From NCBI RefSeq assembly GCF_002920575.1, contig NZ_PQSQ01000017.1:1-64000 (forward strand): a stretch of 64,000 bases of DNA. Direction: 5' to 3'. The DNA comes from Streptomyces sp. Ru73. Its GTDB lineage: Bacteria; Actinomycetota; Actinomycetes; Streptomycetales; Streptomycetaceae. Below the pieces are notes generated by a model. It saw only the letters and a list, made by a program, of their open reading frames with translations. It had not been told where the DNA came from and did no database searches. A program made the position numbers and the translations under genes. Shown here in pieces: positions 19,870 through 27,441 of this stretch (position 1 is the stretch's first letter; every line of letters begins with the position of its first letter).

Positions 19870-22032
19870 TCACCCCTGTACAGCGAGTACCAGCGGCAGC
19901 ACACCCCCCGCCCCCGCCTGGCGCAGCAGTCGGGCGGCGACTGCCAGCGTCCAGCCGGTCTCGGTCGAGTCGTCCACGAGCAGTACCGGACCGTCCGCGG
20001 CGCGCAGCGCCTCTGCGAGCTGCGGCGGTACGGTCAGCGACCCGTTCAGCGCCCGCAGCCGCTGCGCGCTGTTCGACCGCGGCAGATGCAGGTCCTCGGC
20101 CCCCGCCGCGTACGCGATCGAGCCCAGCAGCGGCATCCGGCCGATCTCGGCGACCCGGGCACCGAGCGACTCGATCAACTGCGGCCTCGTGCGCGAGGCC
20201 ATGGTGACGACCCCGACCGGCCGGGCCGGAGCGTCCGGATCGCCGCTCGCCCAGCCGCCCGGCCCCTTCGCCCAGTCGGCCAGCACCCCGACCACGGCAT
20301 CCAGCACATCGGCGGGCACCGGCCCGTCCGCGGTCTGGGGCGTCAGGAGCGGCCGCAGCCGGTTGCCCCAGCCGATGTCCGACAGCCGGCCCAGCGCCCG
20401 CCCGGCCGCTGCCTGCTCACCAGCCGGAATACGGCCCTTGAGGTCCACGCCGATCGCGGGCAGCCCCGTCGGCCACATGCGCCGCGGCTCCACGACGACG
20501 CCCGCACGGCCCAGCTCACCGCGCGCCGCGTCCAGCGCGGCCCGGGAGACGTCAGCGGTGAAGCGCGGCCCCGCGCAGTTGTCACAGCGGCCGCACGGCG
20601 CCGCGCCCTCGTCGTCCAGCTGCCGCTGCAGGAACTCCATCCGGCACCCGTCGGTCGTGGCGTACTCGCGCATCGCCTGCTGCTCGGCCTGCCGCTGCCG
20701 CGCCACCCAGGCGTACCGCTCCGCGTCATACGTCCACGGCTGCCCCGTGGCGGTCCAGCCGCCCTTCACCCGCCGGACCGCGCCGTCCACGTCCAGGACC
20801 TTGAGCATCGTCTCCAGCCGGGAGCGGCGCAGCTCCACCAGCGGCTCCAGAGCGGGCAGCGACAGCGGCCTGTCGGCCTGCGCGAGCACGTCGATCGTCC
20901 GGCGCACGAGCTCCTCGGGCGGGAAGGCGATCGAGGCGAAGTACTCCCAGATCGCCTGGTCCTCCCGGCCCGGCAGCAGCAGCACCTCTGCGTGCTCCAC
21001 GCCTCGGCCCGCCCGGCCCACCTGCTGGTAGTACGCGATGGGGGAGGACGGCGACCCGAGGTGGACCACGAAACCCAGGTCCGGCTTGTCGAAGCCCATC
21101 CCGAGCGCCGAGGTCGCGATCAGCGCCTTGACGCGATTGGCCAGCAGATCCTCCTCGGCCTGCTGCCGGTCCGCGTTCTCCGTCTTGCCCGTGTACGACG
21201 CGACCGTGTGCCCGCATTGCCGCAGGAACGCCGTCACCTCCTCCGCGGCGGCGACCGTCAGCGTGTAGATGATCCCGGAACCCGGCAGATCGTTCAGATG
21301 CTCGGCCAGCCACGCCATACGGTGCGCGGCATCCGGCAGGTGGAGCACGCCGAGGCTCAGGCTCTCGCGGTCCAGCGGGCCCCGCAGCACCAGGGCATCC
21401 GAGCCGCCGCCGGTACCCAGCTGCTCCGCCACGTCGGCCGTGACCCGGGCGTTCGCCGTCGCCGTCGTGGCCAGGACCGGGACGCCCGGCGGCAGGTCCG
21501 CGAGCATCGTGCGCAGCCGGCGGTAGTCGGGCCGGAAGTCATGGCCCCAGTCCGAGATGCAGTGCGCCTCGTCGACCACCAGCAGTCCCGTCGCCGCGGC
21601 GAGCTTGGGCAGCACCTGGTCCCGGAAGTCCGGATTGTTCAGCCGCTCCGGGCTCACCAGCAGTACGTCCACCTCACCGGCGGCCACCTCGGCCTGCACG
21701 GTGTCCCACTCCTCGGTGTTGGAGGAATTGATCGTGCGCGCGCGAATGCCCGCCCGCGCGGCCGCCTCGACCTGGTTCCGCATCAGCGCCAGCAGCGGCG
21801 AGACGATCACCGTCGGCCCGCTCCCGCGCTGCCGCAGCAGCGCGGTCGCGACGAAGTACACCGCCGACTTGCCCCAGCCCGTGCGCTGCACCACCAGCGC
21901 GCGGCGATGGTCGGCGACCAGCGCCTCGATCGCCCGCCACTGATCCTCGCGCAGCCGGGCCGTACCGCCCGGATCCCCGACGAGACGGGAGAGGACGGCA
22001 TCGGCCGAGGCACGCAGCTGTTCGTTGCTCAT
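19870..22032 (-). CDS. recQ: RecQ-family DNA helicase with C-terminal phosphoribosyltransferase-like domain
   Basis: 720 residues. The helicase core is complete: the Q-motif-like [12 protein letters not shown] region (here [13 protein letters not shown]), Walker [52 protein letters not shown] and QQVGRAGRG. The zinc site is [10 protein letters not shown] followed by CGRCDNC. After it there is no obvious RQC or HRDC domain. Instead the last 150 residues read [32 protein letters not shown] and [20 protein letters not shown], which is the layout of a ComF-like phosphoribosyltransferase, including a variant PRPP loop. ATG 22032 starts the conserved [14 protein letters not shown]; a DnaA-box cluster lies upstream. 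Confidence 0.92.
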   Translation of the reverse strand: MSNEQLRASADAVLSRLVGDPGGTARLREDQWRAIEALVADHRRALVVQRTGWGKSAVYFVATALLRQRGSGPTVIVSPLLALMRNQVEAAARAGIRARTINSSNTEEWDTVQAEVAAGEVDVLLVSPERLNNPDFRDQVLPKLAAATGLLVVDEAHCISDWGHDFRPDYRRLRTMLADLPPGVPVLATTATANARVTADVAEQLGTGGGSDALVLRGPLDRESLSLGVLHLPDAAHRMAWLAEHLNDLPGSGIIYTLTVAAAEEVTAFLRQCGHTVASYTGKTENADRQQAEEDLLANRVKALIATSALGMGFDKPDLGFVVHLGSPSSPIAYYQQVGRAGRGVEHAEVLLLPGREDQAIWEYFASIAFPPEELVRRTIDVLAQADRPLSLPALEPLVELRRSRLETMLKVLDVDGAVRRVKGGWTATGQPWTYDAERYAWVARQRQAEQQAMREYATTDGCRMEFLQRQLDDEGAAPCGRCDNCAGPRFTADVSRAALDAARGELGRAGVVVEPRRMWPTGLPAIGVDLKGRIPAGEQAAAGRALGRLSDIGWGNRLRPLLTPQTADGPVPADVLDAVVGVLADWAKGPGGWASGDPDAPARPVGVVTMASRTRPQLIESLGARVAEIGRMPLLGSIAYAAGAEDLHLPRSNSAQRLRALNGSLTVPPQLAEALRAADGPVLLVDDSTETGWTLAVAARLLRQAGAGGVLPLVLAVQG

Positions 22033-22083
22033 GACTCCATGCAACCCGATGCCACTGACACCGCGCGACCGGCCACCGCAACC

Positions 22084-22160
22084 TGTGGATAACTCCCGGT
22101 ACGCGCGCGACCGGCAGCAGTGACCTGTGGACAACGTCCGTCACCCGTGAGTTATCCACA
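22084..22160. promoter_or_regulatory. Cluster of three DnaA boxes between recQ and the DUF4192 gene
   Basis: TGTGGATAA (22084-22092), TGTGGACAA (22126-22134) and TTATCCACA (22152-22160) are perfect DnaA 9-mers within 77 bp of a divergent promoter region. The first two point one way and the third the other. Confidence 0.7.
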
Positions 22161-22200
22161 GGGGTCGCGGCGGTGTCGCACGCCGCGGGATCTTCGACCC

Positions 22201-23787
22201 ATGACTCACCACATCGAGCCGGCAAACCCGGCAGACCCCCGCCCCACCACTTCTCGCAACAGCGCGGAAGCGCAGGTCACCCTGCGCGGCCCCGCCGAAC
22301 TCGCGGACGCCCTGCCGTACTTGCTCGGCTTCTACCCCGACGACAGCATCGTCCTGGTCGCCCTCCACGGCGAACGCGGACGGTTCGGCGGCCGCGTCAG
22401 GCTCGGCATCCCCACCGACACCACCCAGTGGCCCTACATCGCCGACCAGCTCGCCGACTGCCTGATCACCTCCGGCCGGGAGCGCGGCACACCACCCAGC
22501 GGCATCATCGCCTTCCTCTGCCAGGAACCGACGACCACCGAGACCGGCCGGGACGTACGCGACCGCCTCCAGCCCCTCGCCCAGCGACTGCGCACCGCCT
22601 GCGGCAGCCGGGACGTCCCCGTCTACGAAGCCCTGTGCATCTCCAACGGCCACTTCTGGTCCTACGTCTGCCCCGACGAGCGCTGCTGCCCCGCCGCCGG
22701 CACACCCCTCGCCATGCCCGGCACGTCCGTCATGGCAGCGGCCGCCGCCTACTCCGGCGTCCAGGTCCGCGGATCACTCAAGGACATGGAAGCCCGCCTC
22801 GCCCCGTTCACCGGCACCCGCGCCGGCGACCAGATCAAAGCACTCGACGCCGCCGCGGCCGCGCTCATCCCGCGCATGCTGTCGGGCCAGGACCCCCAGA
22901 CCGTACGAGAAGAGACCGTCACCCTTCTCGCACGCGCCCTCCGCACCTTCCGCGACGACCCGCCCTCCGGCAGCCACCGCGCCAAGGACGCCTGCGACGA
23001 CGCCCTCCTCAGCAACGGTGAAGCCGCCGAAATGATCCTCGGCCTCCAGGACCGCCTCACCCGCGACCGCGTCGCCGCCTGGATGGAAGGCCCGGACGCC
23101 GCACCGGCCCTGCGACTGTGGCGCGCACTCGCCCGCCGCTGCCCCGACGCCTACCAGAGCCACGCCGCTGCCCCGCTCACCCTGGCCGGCTGGGTCTCCT
23201 GGGCAACCGGAGACACAGCCTCCGCCCGGGTGGCCCTGTGTCGCGCCCTCACCCTCGACCCCGACTACCTCTTCGCCCAGCTCCTCCACCGCGGCCTCAA
23301 CGAAGGAATCGACCCCGAGAAGCTCCGCAGCTGTCTGCGCGCCACACTCCGCCCTGCCGTGGACACGACGCCCATCAACAAGACGCCTGCCGACACGACG
23401 CCCATGGAAAAAACGTCCGCCGACAGGACACCCACCGACTGGAGGTCTGCCGTCACCGACGCGATGGACACCAGCCCGATCGACACCGACCGGGCCGGCA
23501 CCGACCCGGCCAAGATTGTCCCGGCCGACACTGTCCCGGAACCGGACCAGACGTCCGACCACACCCCGGACACCCCCGACCACCTGCCCACATCGACCAC
23601 CGACGAGCAGCCGGACACAGACACGACCGGCCCCCGCACCACCCGCGCACGGTCCCGCCGTCCGCGTGCCGACCGTCCCGCCGGACCCCGCGCACGCACC
23701 CGCCCCGAGGCACGTCCGCGCACCGGTCGCCCCCACCCGCGTACCGGCCCCACCGGGGGCCGCCGGGACGACCGGAGCCCACGATGA
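22201..23787 (+). CDS. DUF4192 domain-containing protein
   Basis: 528 residues. Residues about 15-400 form the DUF4192 region found across Actinobacteria: VTLRGPAELADALPYLLGFYPDDSIVLVALHGERGRFGGRVRLGIP, then IIAFLCQEP, YEALCISNGHFWSYVCPDERCCPAAGTPLA and a tetratricopeptide-like end (WVSWATGDTASARVALCRALTLDPDYLFAQLL). The role is unknown. Residues 400-528 are a Thr/Pro/Asp then Arg-rich disordered tail with degenerate repeats such as TTPINKTPADTTP. The ATG is the first codon of the conserved part. The next gene overlaps by ATGA, so they are translationally coupled. Confidence 0.85.
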   Translation: MTHHIEPANPADPRPTTSRNSAEAQVTLRGPAELADALPYLLGFYPDDSIVLVALHGERGRFGGRVRLGIPTDTTQWPYIADQLADCLITSGRERGTPPSGIIAFLCQEPTTTETGRDVRDRLQPLAQRLRTACGSRDVPVYEALCISNGHFWSYVCPDERCCPAAGTPLAMPGTSVMAAAAAYSGVQVRGSLKDMEARLAPFTGTRAGDQIKALDAAAAALIPRMLSGQDPQTVREETVTLLARALRTFRDDPPSGSHRAKDACDDALLSNGEAAEMILGLQDRLTRDRVAAWMEGPDAAPALRLWRALARRCPDAYQSHAAAPLTLAGWVSWATGDTASARVALCRALTLDPDYLFAQLLHRGLNEGIDPEKLRSCLRATLRPAVDTTPINKTPADTTPMEKTSADRTPTDWRSAVTDAMDTSPIDTDRAGTDPAKIVPADTVPEPDQTSDHTPDTPDHLPTSTTDEQPDTDTTGPRTTRARSRRPRADRPAGPRARTRPEARPRTGRPHPRTGPTGGRRDDRSPR

Positions 23788-25979
23788 GCCCGCCCCAGTC
23801 ACCATTCCGGCGTGACCTGCGCATCGGCCGCGGCGTTCCTCTGTGTGGCGCAGACCGTACGGAATCCCCACCAGCACAGGGAGCACCCCACATGGCAGGC
23901 ATGTTCCCCACCACGCCACAAACACCCCCGACCCCCGCACGGCAACGCGCCGCGCCCCCGCCCCGGCCACCCGAGCCCCAACCCGTCCACACCACCCTGA
24001 TCTGCGCGGCACTGCCCGCGCTCGCCATCTCCTCCGCCGACCACGGCCAGCTCACCGGCAGCGGCATGGAAGGGTTCTACCGCTCAGGCCGACGCACCCT
24101 CGCCCGTTGCGTACTGCGCGTGGCCGGTTCCCAGCCGCTCCACGTACAGGCCAGGAGCGTCGGGGCCGACCGCGCCCGGTTCACCGGCACCCTCCGCACG
24201 TCCCACGACCCCGGCCCCGATCCCGGCCTCCTCGTCGAGCGCTTGCGGAACGCCGACGGCACCGAACGCATCACCCTGCACAACCACACCCCCCGAGCCC
24301 TGCGCCTGCCACTGGAGGTCAACCTCGCCACCGACCTTGCCGAACTGAGCGCCGTCGCCCTCGGGTTCGCGGGGCCCGACCTGCCCGCGTCCGTCCACGA
24401 CGCCGGGCTCCGCTGGGCCACCGACACCGCGCACGCCACCGTCACCGCGGACCCGCCGCCGGAGGACGCACTCGCCGCGGCCGGACTCCTCCGCTGGAGC
24501 CTCGACCTGCCACCCGGCGCCCACCGCACCATCGAACTGCACATTTGTCTGCACACCCGCAGCGGCAGCACCGGATCGGCATACTCGGCAGCCGGACGCG
24601 GCACCCCCGGTGCGAGTACAGCCCGCCCGCCCCGCCCTTGGTCCGCCGCACGCCTCCAGAGCGACGACCCCCGAGCCGGCACCCTGCTCACCACCGCCCT
24701 GGACGACCTCAACGGCCTCCTGATCCGCGACCCTGCCGTCCCCGCGGACACCGGCCTCGCGGCCGGCATCCCCTGGCGGTGCACCCTGGCGCCGGCCGAG
24801 GCCCTCGCCGCGGCCCGCATGCTCCTCCCGCTGGGCACCAGACTCGCCGCGAGCACCCTCCGCACCCTCGCCCGCAGCCAACACGCCGAGACCGGACCGG
24901 ATTTCGGCCGAATCCCCGGTCCCCTGCGCGACGCGGGCCCCCACTCACCACCGAGCTGCACCGGCATCGAGGCCACCCTGCTGTTCCCGGCAGTCCTCGC
25001 CGAAGCCCGCCGATGGGGGCTGCCCGCCCCCGAGGTCGAACGCCTACTGCCGGCCGCCGAACGATGCCTCACCTGGCTGCACAGAACGACCGAGGCCACC
25101 GCCGACGCCTCGGCAGGCGCAGGTTACGTACCCGACCCGGCACCCTCCGGCCCGTATCGCTGCGAGACCCAGGCGCACGCGCACCGCGCGGCACTGCTCG
25201 GCGCCGACCTCCTCGACGCCTGCAACCGTCCCGGAGCCGACGCGCTCCGCGACTGGGCCGCTGCCCTGCGCCGTCGCTTCCGCGACGGCTTCTGGATCGA
25301 CGACCCCGGCGGCGGCCGCCCCGCGGCACTGTGCGCCCCCGACGGCCGGCCGCTCACGCGCCTCGTCTCCGGTGCCGCCCACCTCCTGGACACCGGTCTC
25401 CTCGGCAGCGGCGCGCTCGCCCCCGGCCTGCTCGACGGCGTCCGCACCGAACAGCTCGCGAAGCTGCTGAACAGCCCGGCTCTCGACACCAGCTGGGGCC
25501 TGCGCGGCCTCGGCCACAAGGAGGACGGCTACAACCCCTTCGGTCACCGCAGCGGAGCGGTCCGCGTTCACGAGACGGCCGTCGCCGCATCGGGGCTGGC
25601 CGCCGCGGGCCGCGAAGCAGAAGCTACGTCCCTGATCAGAGGACTGCTGGACGCCTCGGAGAGCTTCGGATACCGCCTCCCGGAGATGTACGCGGGACAC
25701 CAGCGCACCGGCGACGGCGCCCCCGTACCGCACCCCACGGCGTGCCGGCCGGCCGCGGTGGCGGCTGCCGGCGCGATCCACGCGCTCCTCACCCTGGTGG
25801 GCATCCGGCCGGACGTCCCCGGCGGGACGCTCTCCCTGCGGCCACTCACCGGCACGCCTCTCGGCGCCATGCAGGTGACCGGTCTCACCGTCGCCGAGCA
25901 GCCCTTCTCCGTACATGTCAGCGGCCGTGGCCTGGGAATGGTGGAGGAGGCGGCAGATGGCCTGCAACTGGGGGCGTGA
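23784..25979 (+). CDS. Glycogen-debranching-enzyme-type protein (GDE N-terminal domain plus glycosidase fold)
   Basis: 731 residues. After a Pro-rich start, residues about 70-270 match the N-terminal GDE domain: FYRSGRRTLARCVLRVAGSQPL, VERLRNADGTERITLHNHTP. The following (alpha/alpha)6 portion includes AGIPWRCTLAPAEALAAARMLLPLGTRLAA, GTGIEATLLFPAVLAEARRWG-like (here CTGIEATLLF), YRCETQAHAHRAALLGADLLDA, LDTSWGLRGLGHKEDGYNPFGHRSGAVRVHETAVAASG and LPEMYAGHQRTGDGAPVPHPTACRPAAVAAAG. This suggests amylo-alpha-1,6-glucosidase-like action on trehalose or glycogen-type glucans, unproven. ATG 23784 overlaps the upstream stop (ATGA) and has GGAG 7 nt upstream; ATG 23892 is an alternative with GGGAG. Confidence 0.8.
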   Translation: MSPPQSPFRRDLRIGRGVPLCGADRTESPPAQGAPHMAGMFPTTPQTPPTPARQRAAPPPRPPEPQPVHTTLICAALPALAISSADHGQLTGSGMEGFYRSGRRTLARCVLRVAGSQPLHVQARSVGADRARFTGTLRTSHDPGPDPGLLVERLRNADGTERITLHNHTPRALRLPLEVNLATDLAELSAVALGFAGPDLPASVHDAGLRWATDTAHATVTADPPPEDALAAAGLLRWSLDLPPGAHRTIELHICLHTRSGSTGSAYSAAGRGTPGASTARPPRPWSAARLQSDDPRAGTLLTTALDDLNGLLIRDPAVPADTGLAAGIPWRCTLAPAEALAAARMLLPLGTRLAASTLRTLARSQHAETGPDFGRIPGPLRDAGPHSPPSCTGIEATLLFPAVLAEARRWGLPAPEVERLLPAAERCLTWLHRTTEATADASAGAGYVPDPAPSGPYRCETQAHAHRAALLGADLLDACNRPGADALRDWAAALRRRFRDGFWIDDPGGGRPAALCAPDGRPLTRLVSGAAHLLDTGLLGSGALAPGLLDGVRTEQLAKLLNSPALDTSWGLRGLGHKEDGYNPFGHRSGAVRVHETAVAASGLAAAGREAEATSLIRGLLDASESFGYRLPEMYAGHQRTGDGAPVPHPTACRPAAVAAAGAIHALLTLVGIRPDVPGGTLSLRPLTGTPLGAMQVTGLTVAEQPFSVHVSGRGLGMVEEAADGLQLGA

Positions 25980-26015
25980 AGAGGTGGACGGCCTGTTTAT
26001 CGTCAGGCGGACGAC

Positions 26016-26021
26016 TATGAT
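26016..26021 (+). promoter_or_regulatory. -10 box of a leaderless-type promoter (Nudix gene)
   Basis: TATGAT ends 6 nt before ATG 26028 with no ribosome-binding site. Confidence 0.5.
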
Positions 26022-26027
26022 CGCGAC

Positions 26028-26792
26028 ATGCCTCCCTACGACCCGTCGGCCTTCCCCCCGTTCGCCGTCACCGTCGACCTGGTCGTGCTCACCGTGCGCA
26101 AACACGCGTTGTGCGCGTTGGCCGTGCGCCGCGGTGAGCCACCGTTCCAGGGGCGGTGGGCCCTCCCCGGTGGTTTCGTACGCGCCGATGAGGACCTGGA
26201 GACCGCGGCGGCCAGGGAACTCGCCGAGGAGACGGGGCTGCACGCCCACGGCCCGGCGGGCCCCCAGCTGGTCCCCGGTGCCCACCTCGAACAGCTCGCG
26301 ACGTACGGGGACCCCAAGCGCGACCCGCGCATGCGGGTGGTCAGCGTCGCCCACCTGGTGCTCGCCCCCGACCTGCCCGCCCCGCGCGCCGGCGGCGATG
26401 CGTACAGCGCCCGCTGGGCGCCCGTCGAGACACTGCTGGAGCATGAGAACGGCCTCGCCAGGGATGGCGAACAGGCCGCTCCCTTGGCCTTCGACCACGC
26501 CCGCATCCTCGGCGACGGCGTCGAGCGCGCCCGCTCCAAGATCGAGTACTCCTCGCTCGCCACCGCGTTCTGCCCGCAGGAGTTCACGGTCGGAGAGCTG
26601 CGCCGGGTGTACGAAGCGGTCTGGGGCGTGGCCCTGGACCCGCGCAACTTCCACCGCAAGGTCACCGGCACGCCGGGCTTCCTCGTCCCGACCGGGGGGA
26701 CGACGACCCGTCAGGGCGGTCGCCCGGCCCAGCTGTTCAGGGCAGGCGGTGCCACGCTCCTGAATCCACCGATGCTGCGACCCGAGGTCTGA
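26028..26792 (+). CDS. Nudix protein with C-terminal winged helix, NrtR-like
   Basis: 254 residues. An intact Nudix box occupies about residues 49-71 (GFVRADEDLETAAARELAEE then TGL), so hydrolytic capacity is retained. The C-terminal third (YSSLATAFCPQEFTVGELRRVYEAV, then LDPRNFHRKVTGTPGFLVPTG) has the winged-helix layout of NrtR, the ADP-ribose-responsive regulator of NAD metabolism. Thus it may be an NAD-linked repressor, a Nudix hydrolase, or both. No NAD synthesis genes are adjacent, so a regulon cannot be read from context. The mRNA looks leaderless. Confidence 0.85.
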   Translation: MPPYDPSAFPPFAVTVDLVVLTVRKHALCALAVRRGEPPFQGRWALPGGFVRADEDLETAAARELAEETGLHAHGPAGPQLVPGAHLEQLATYGDPKRDPRMRVVSVAHLVLAPDLPAPRAGGDAYSARWAPVETLLEHENGLARDGEQAAPLAFDHARILGDGVERARSKIEYSSLATAFCPQEFTVGELRRVYEAVWGVALDPRNFHRKVTGTPGFLVPTGGTTTRQGGRPAQLFRAGGATLLNPPMLRPEV

Positions 26793-26809
26793 GCGGGGAG
26801 GCGCGAGCC

Positions 26810-27200
26810 GCCAGGTGCGAGGTGGCCGTGTGAGGTGAGGGCGTGAGCTGTGGTGTGTGAGTTGCGAGATGTGAGCTGAGAGCGGCGGGAGGGGGAGGGG
26901 GAGGGGCGGGGGGGGAGCCCCCCGGGGTAGCGAGTCCCCGTAGCCCTCGAAAGCCCGCCCCCTTCGAAGCCCCCCAAATCCCGCCCCCCCCCTCAAGCCT
27001 CAAGCCCCACCCCAAGCCTCAAGCCCCACCCCCAAGCCTCGCCCCCATGCCCCGCGCCCCTCGAGTCTCGCCCCCTGAACTTCCCTTCGAAGTCCCGTCC
27101 GCCTCAAAGCCCACCCGTCCATCCCGAGCCTGCCTGCCCTCCCCGTCCCAAGGACACGACGGCACCCCGGGCTCGACATTGCGGGCAAAAAGGACATTGC
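26810..27200. other. Low-complexity intergenic region with G-tract motif and CCCCAAGCCTC repeats
   Basis: Holds a run of GTGAG-type repeats (26815-26880), a four-tract G-quadruplex-like motif (26888-26915) followed by a GGGG/CCCC hairpin, then CAAGCCTCAAGCCCCACC-type direct repeats (26993-27040). No gene is supported. Confidence 0.6.
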
Positions 27201-27204
27201 GCGT

Positions 27205-27210
27205 TAACGT
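27205..27210 (+). promoter_or_regulatory. -10 box of a leaderless-type promoter before the repeat ORF
   Basis: TAACGT lies exactly 6 nt before GTG 27217, the geometry seen at the other leaderless genes of the window. It supports translation from 27217. Confidence 0.4.
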
Positions 27211-27216
27211 GGCGGG

Positions 27217-27441
27217 GTGAGTCCTTCAGTCCCCGCAGCGCTCGCATCGTCCGCATCGGTCCCGCCGTCCGCCCGAGCCTTCTCGACCTCCGGTCCCACG
27301 CCGAGCTCCGGCCCCGCGCCGGCTTCCGGCCTCACGCCGGCTTCCGGTCCCGCGTGGCTTTCCGGTCCGGCGTCGGTTTCCGGGCCCGTGTCGGTCTGTG
27401 CAGGCGACGGGCGGCCGAGTGTCGAGCGGGGCGCGCGATGA
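27217..27441 (+). CDS. Small Ser/Gly/Pro-rich hexapeptide-repeat ORF coupled to the ABC gene
   Basis: A possible 74-residue protein from GTG 27217. Its centre is six hexapeptide-like units of the SGPAPA/SGPASV type encoded by an 18-bp minisatellite (27291-27398). The stop TGA overlaps the ATG of the ABC gene (ATGA at 27438-27441), the classic translational-coupling arrangement, and a leaderless-type -10 precedes the GTG. No signal peptide or known domain. It could be a leader peptide that sets expression of the exporter, or a chance ORF over a repeat. Confidence 0.4.
   Translation: MSPSVPAALASSASVPPSARAFSTSGPTPSSGPAPASGLTPASGPAWLSGPASVSGPVSVCAGDGRPSVERGAR
27291..27398. repeat. 18-bp minisatellite, six units
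   Basis: Six 18-bp units of the CGGTCCCGCGCCGGCTTC kind begin at 27291, 27309, 27327, 27345, 27363 and 27381. The unit is a multiple of three, so copy changes would leave the overlapping ORF in frame. Confidence 0.8.
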
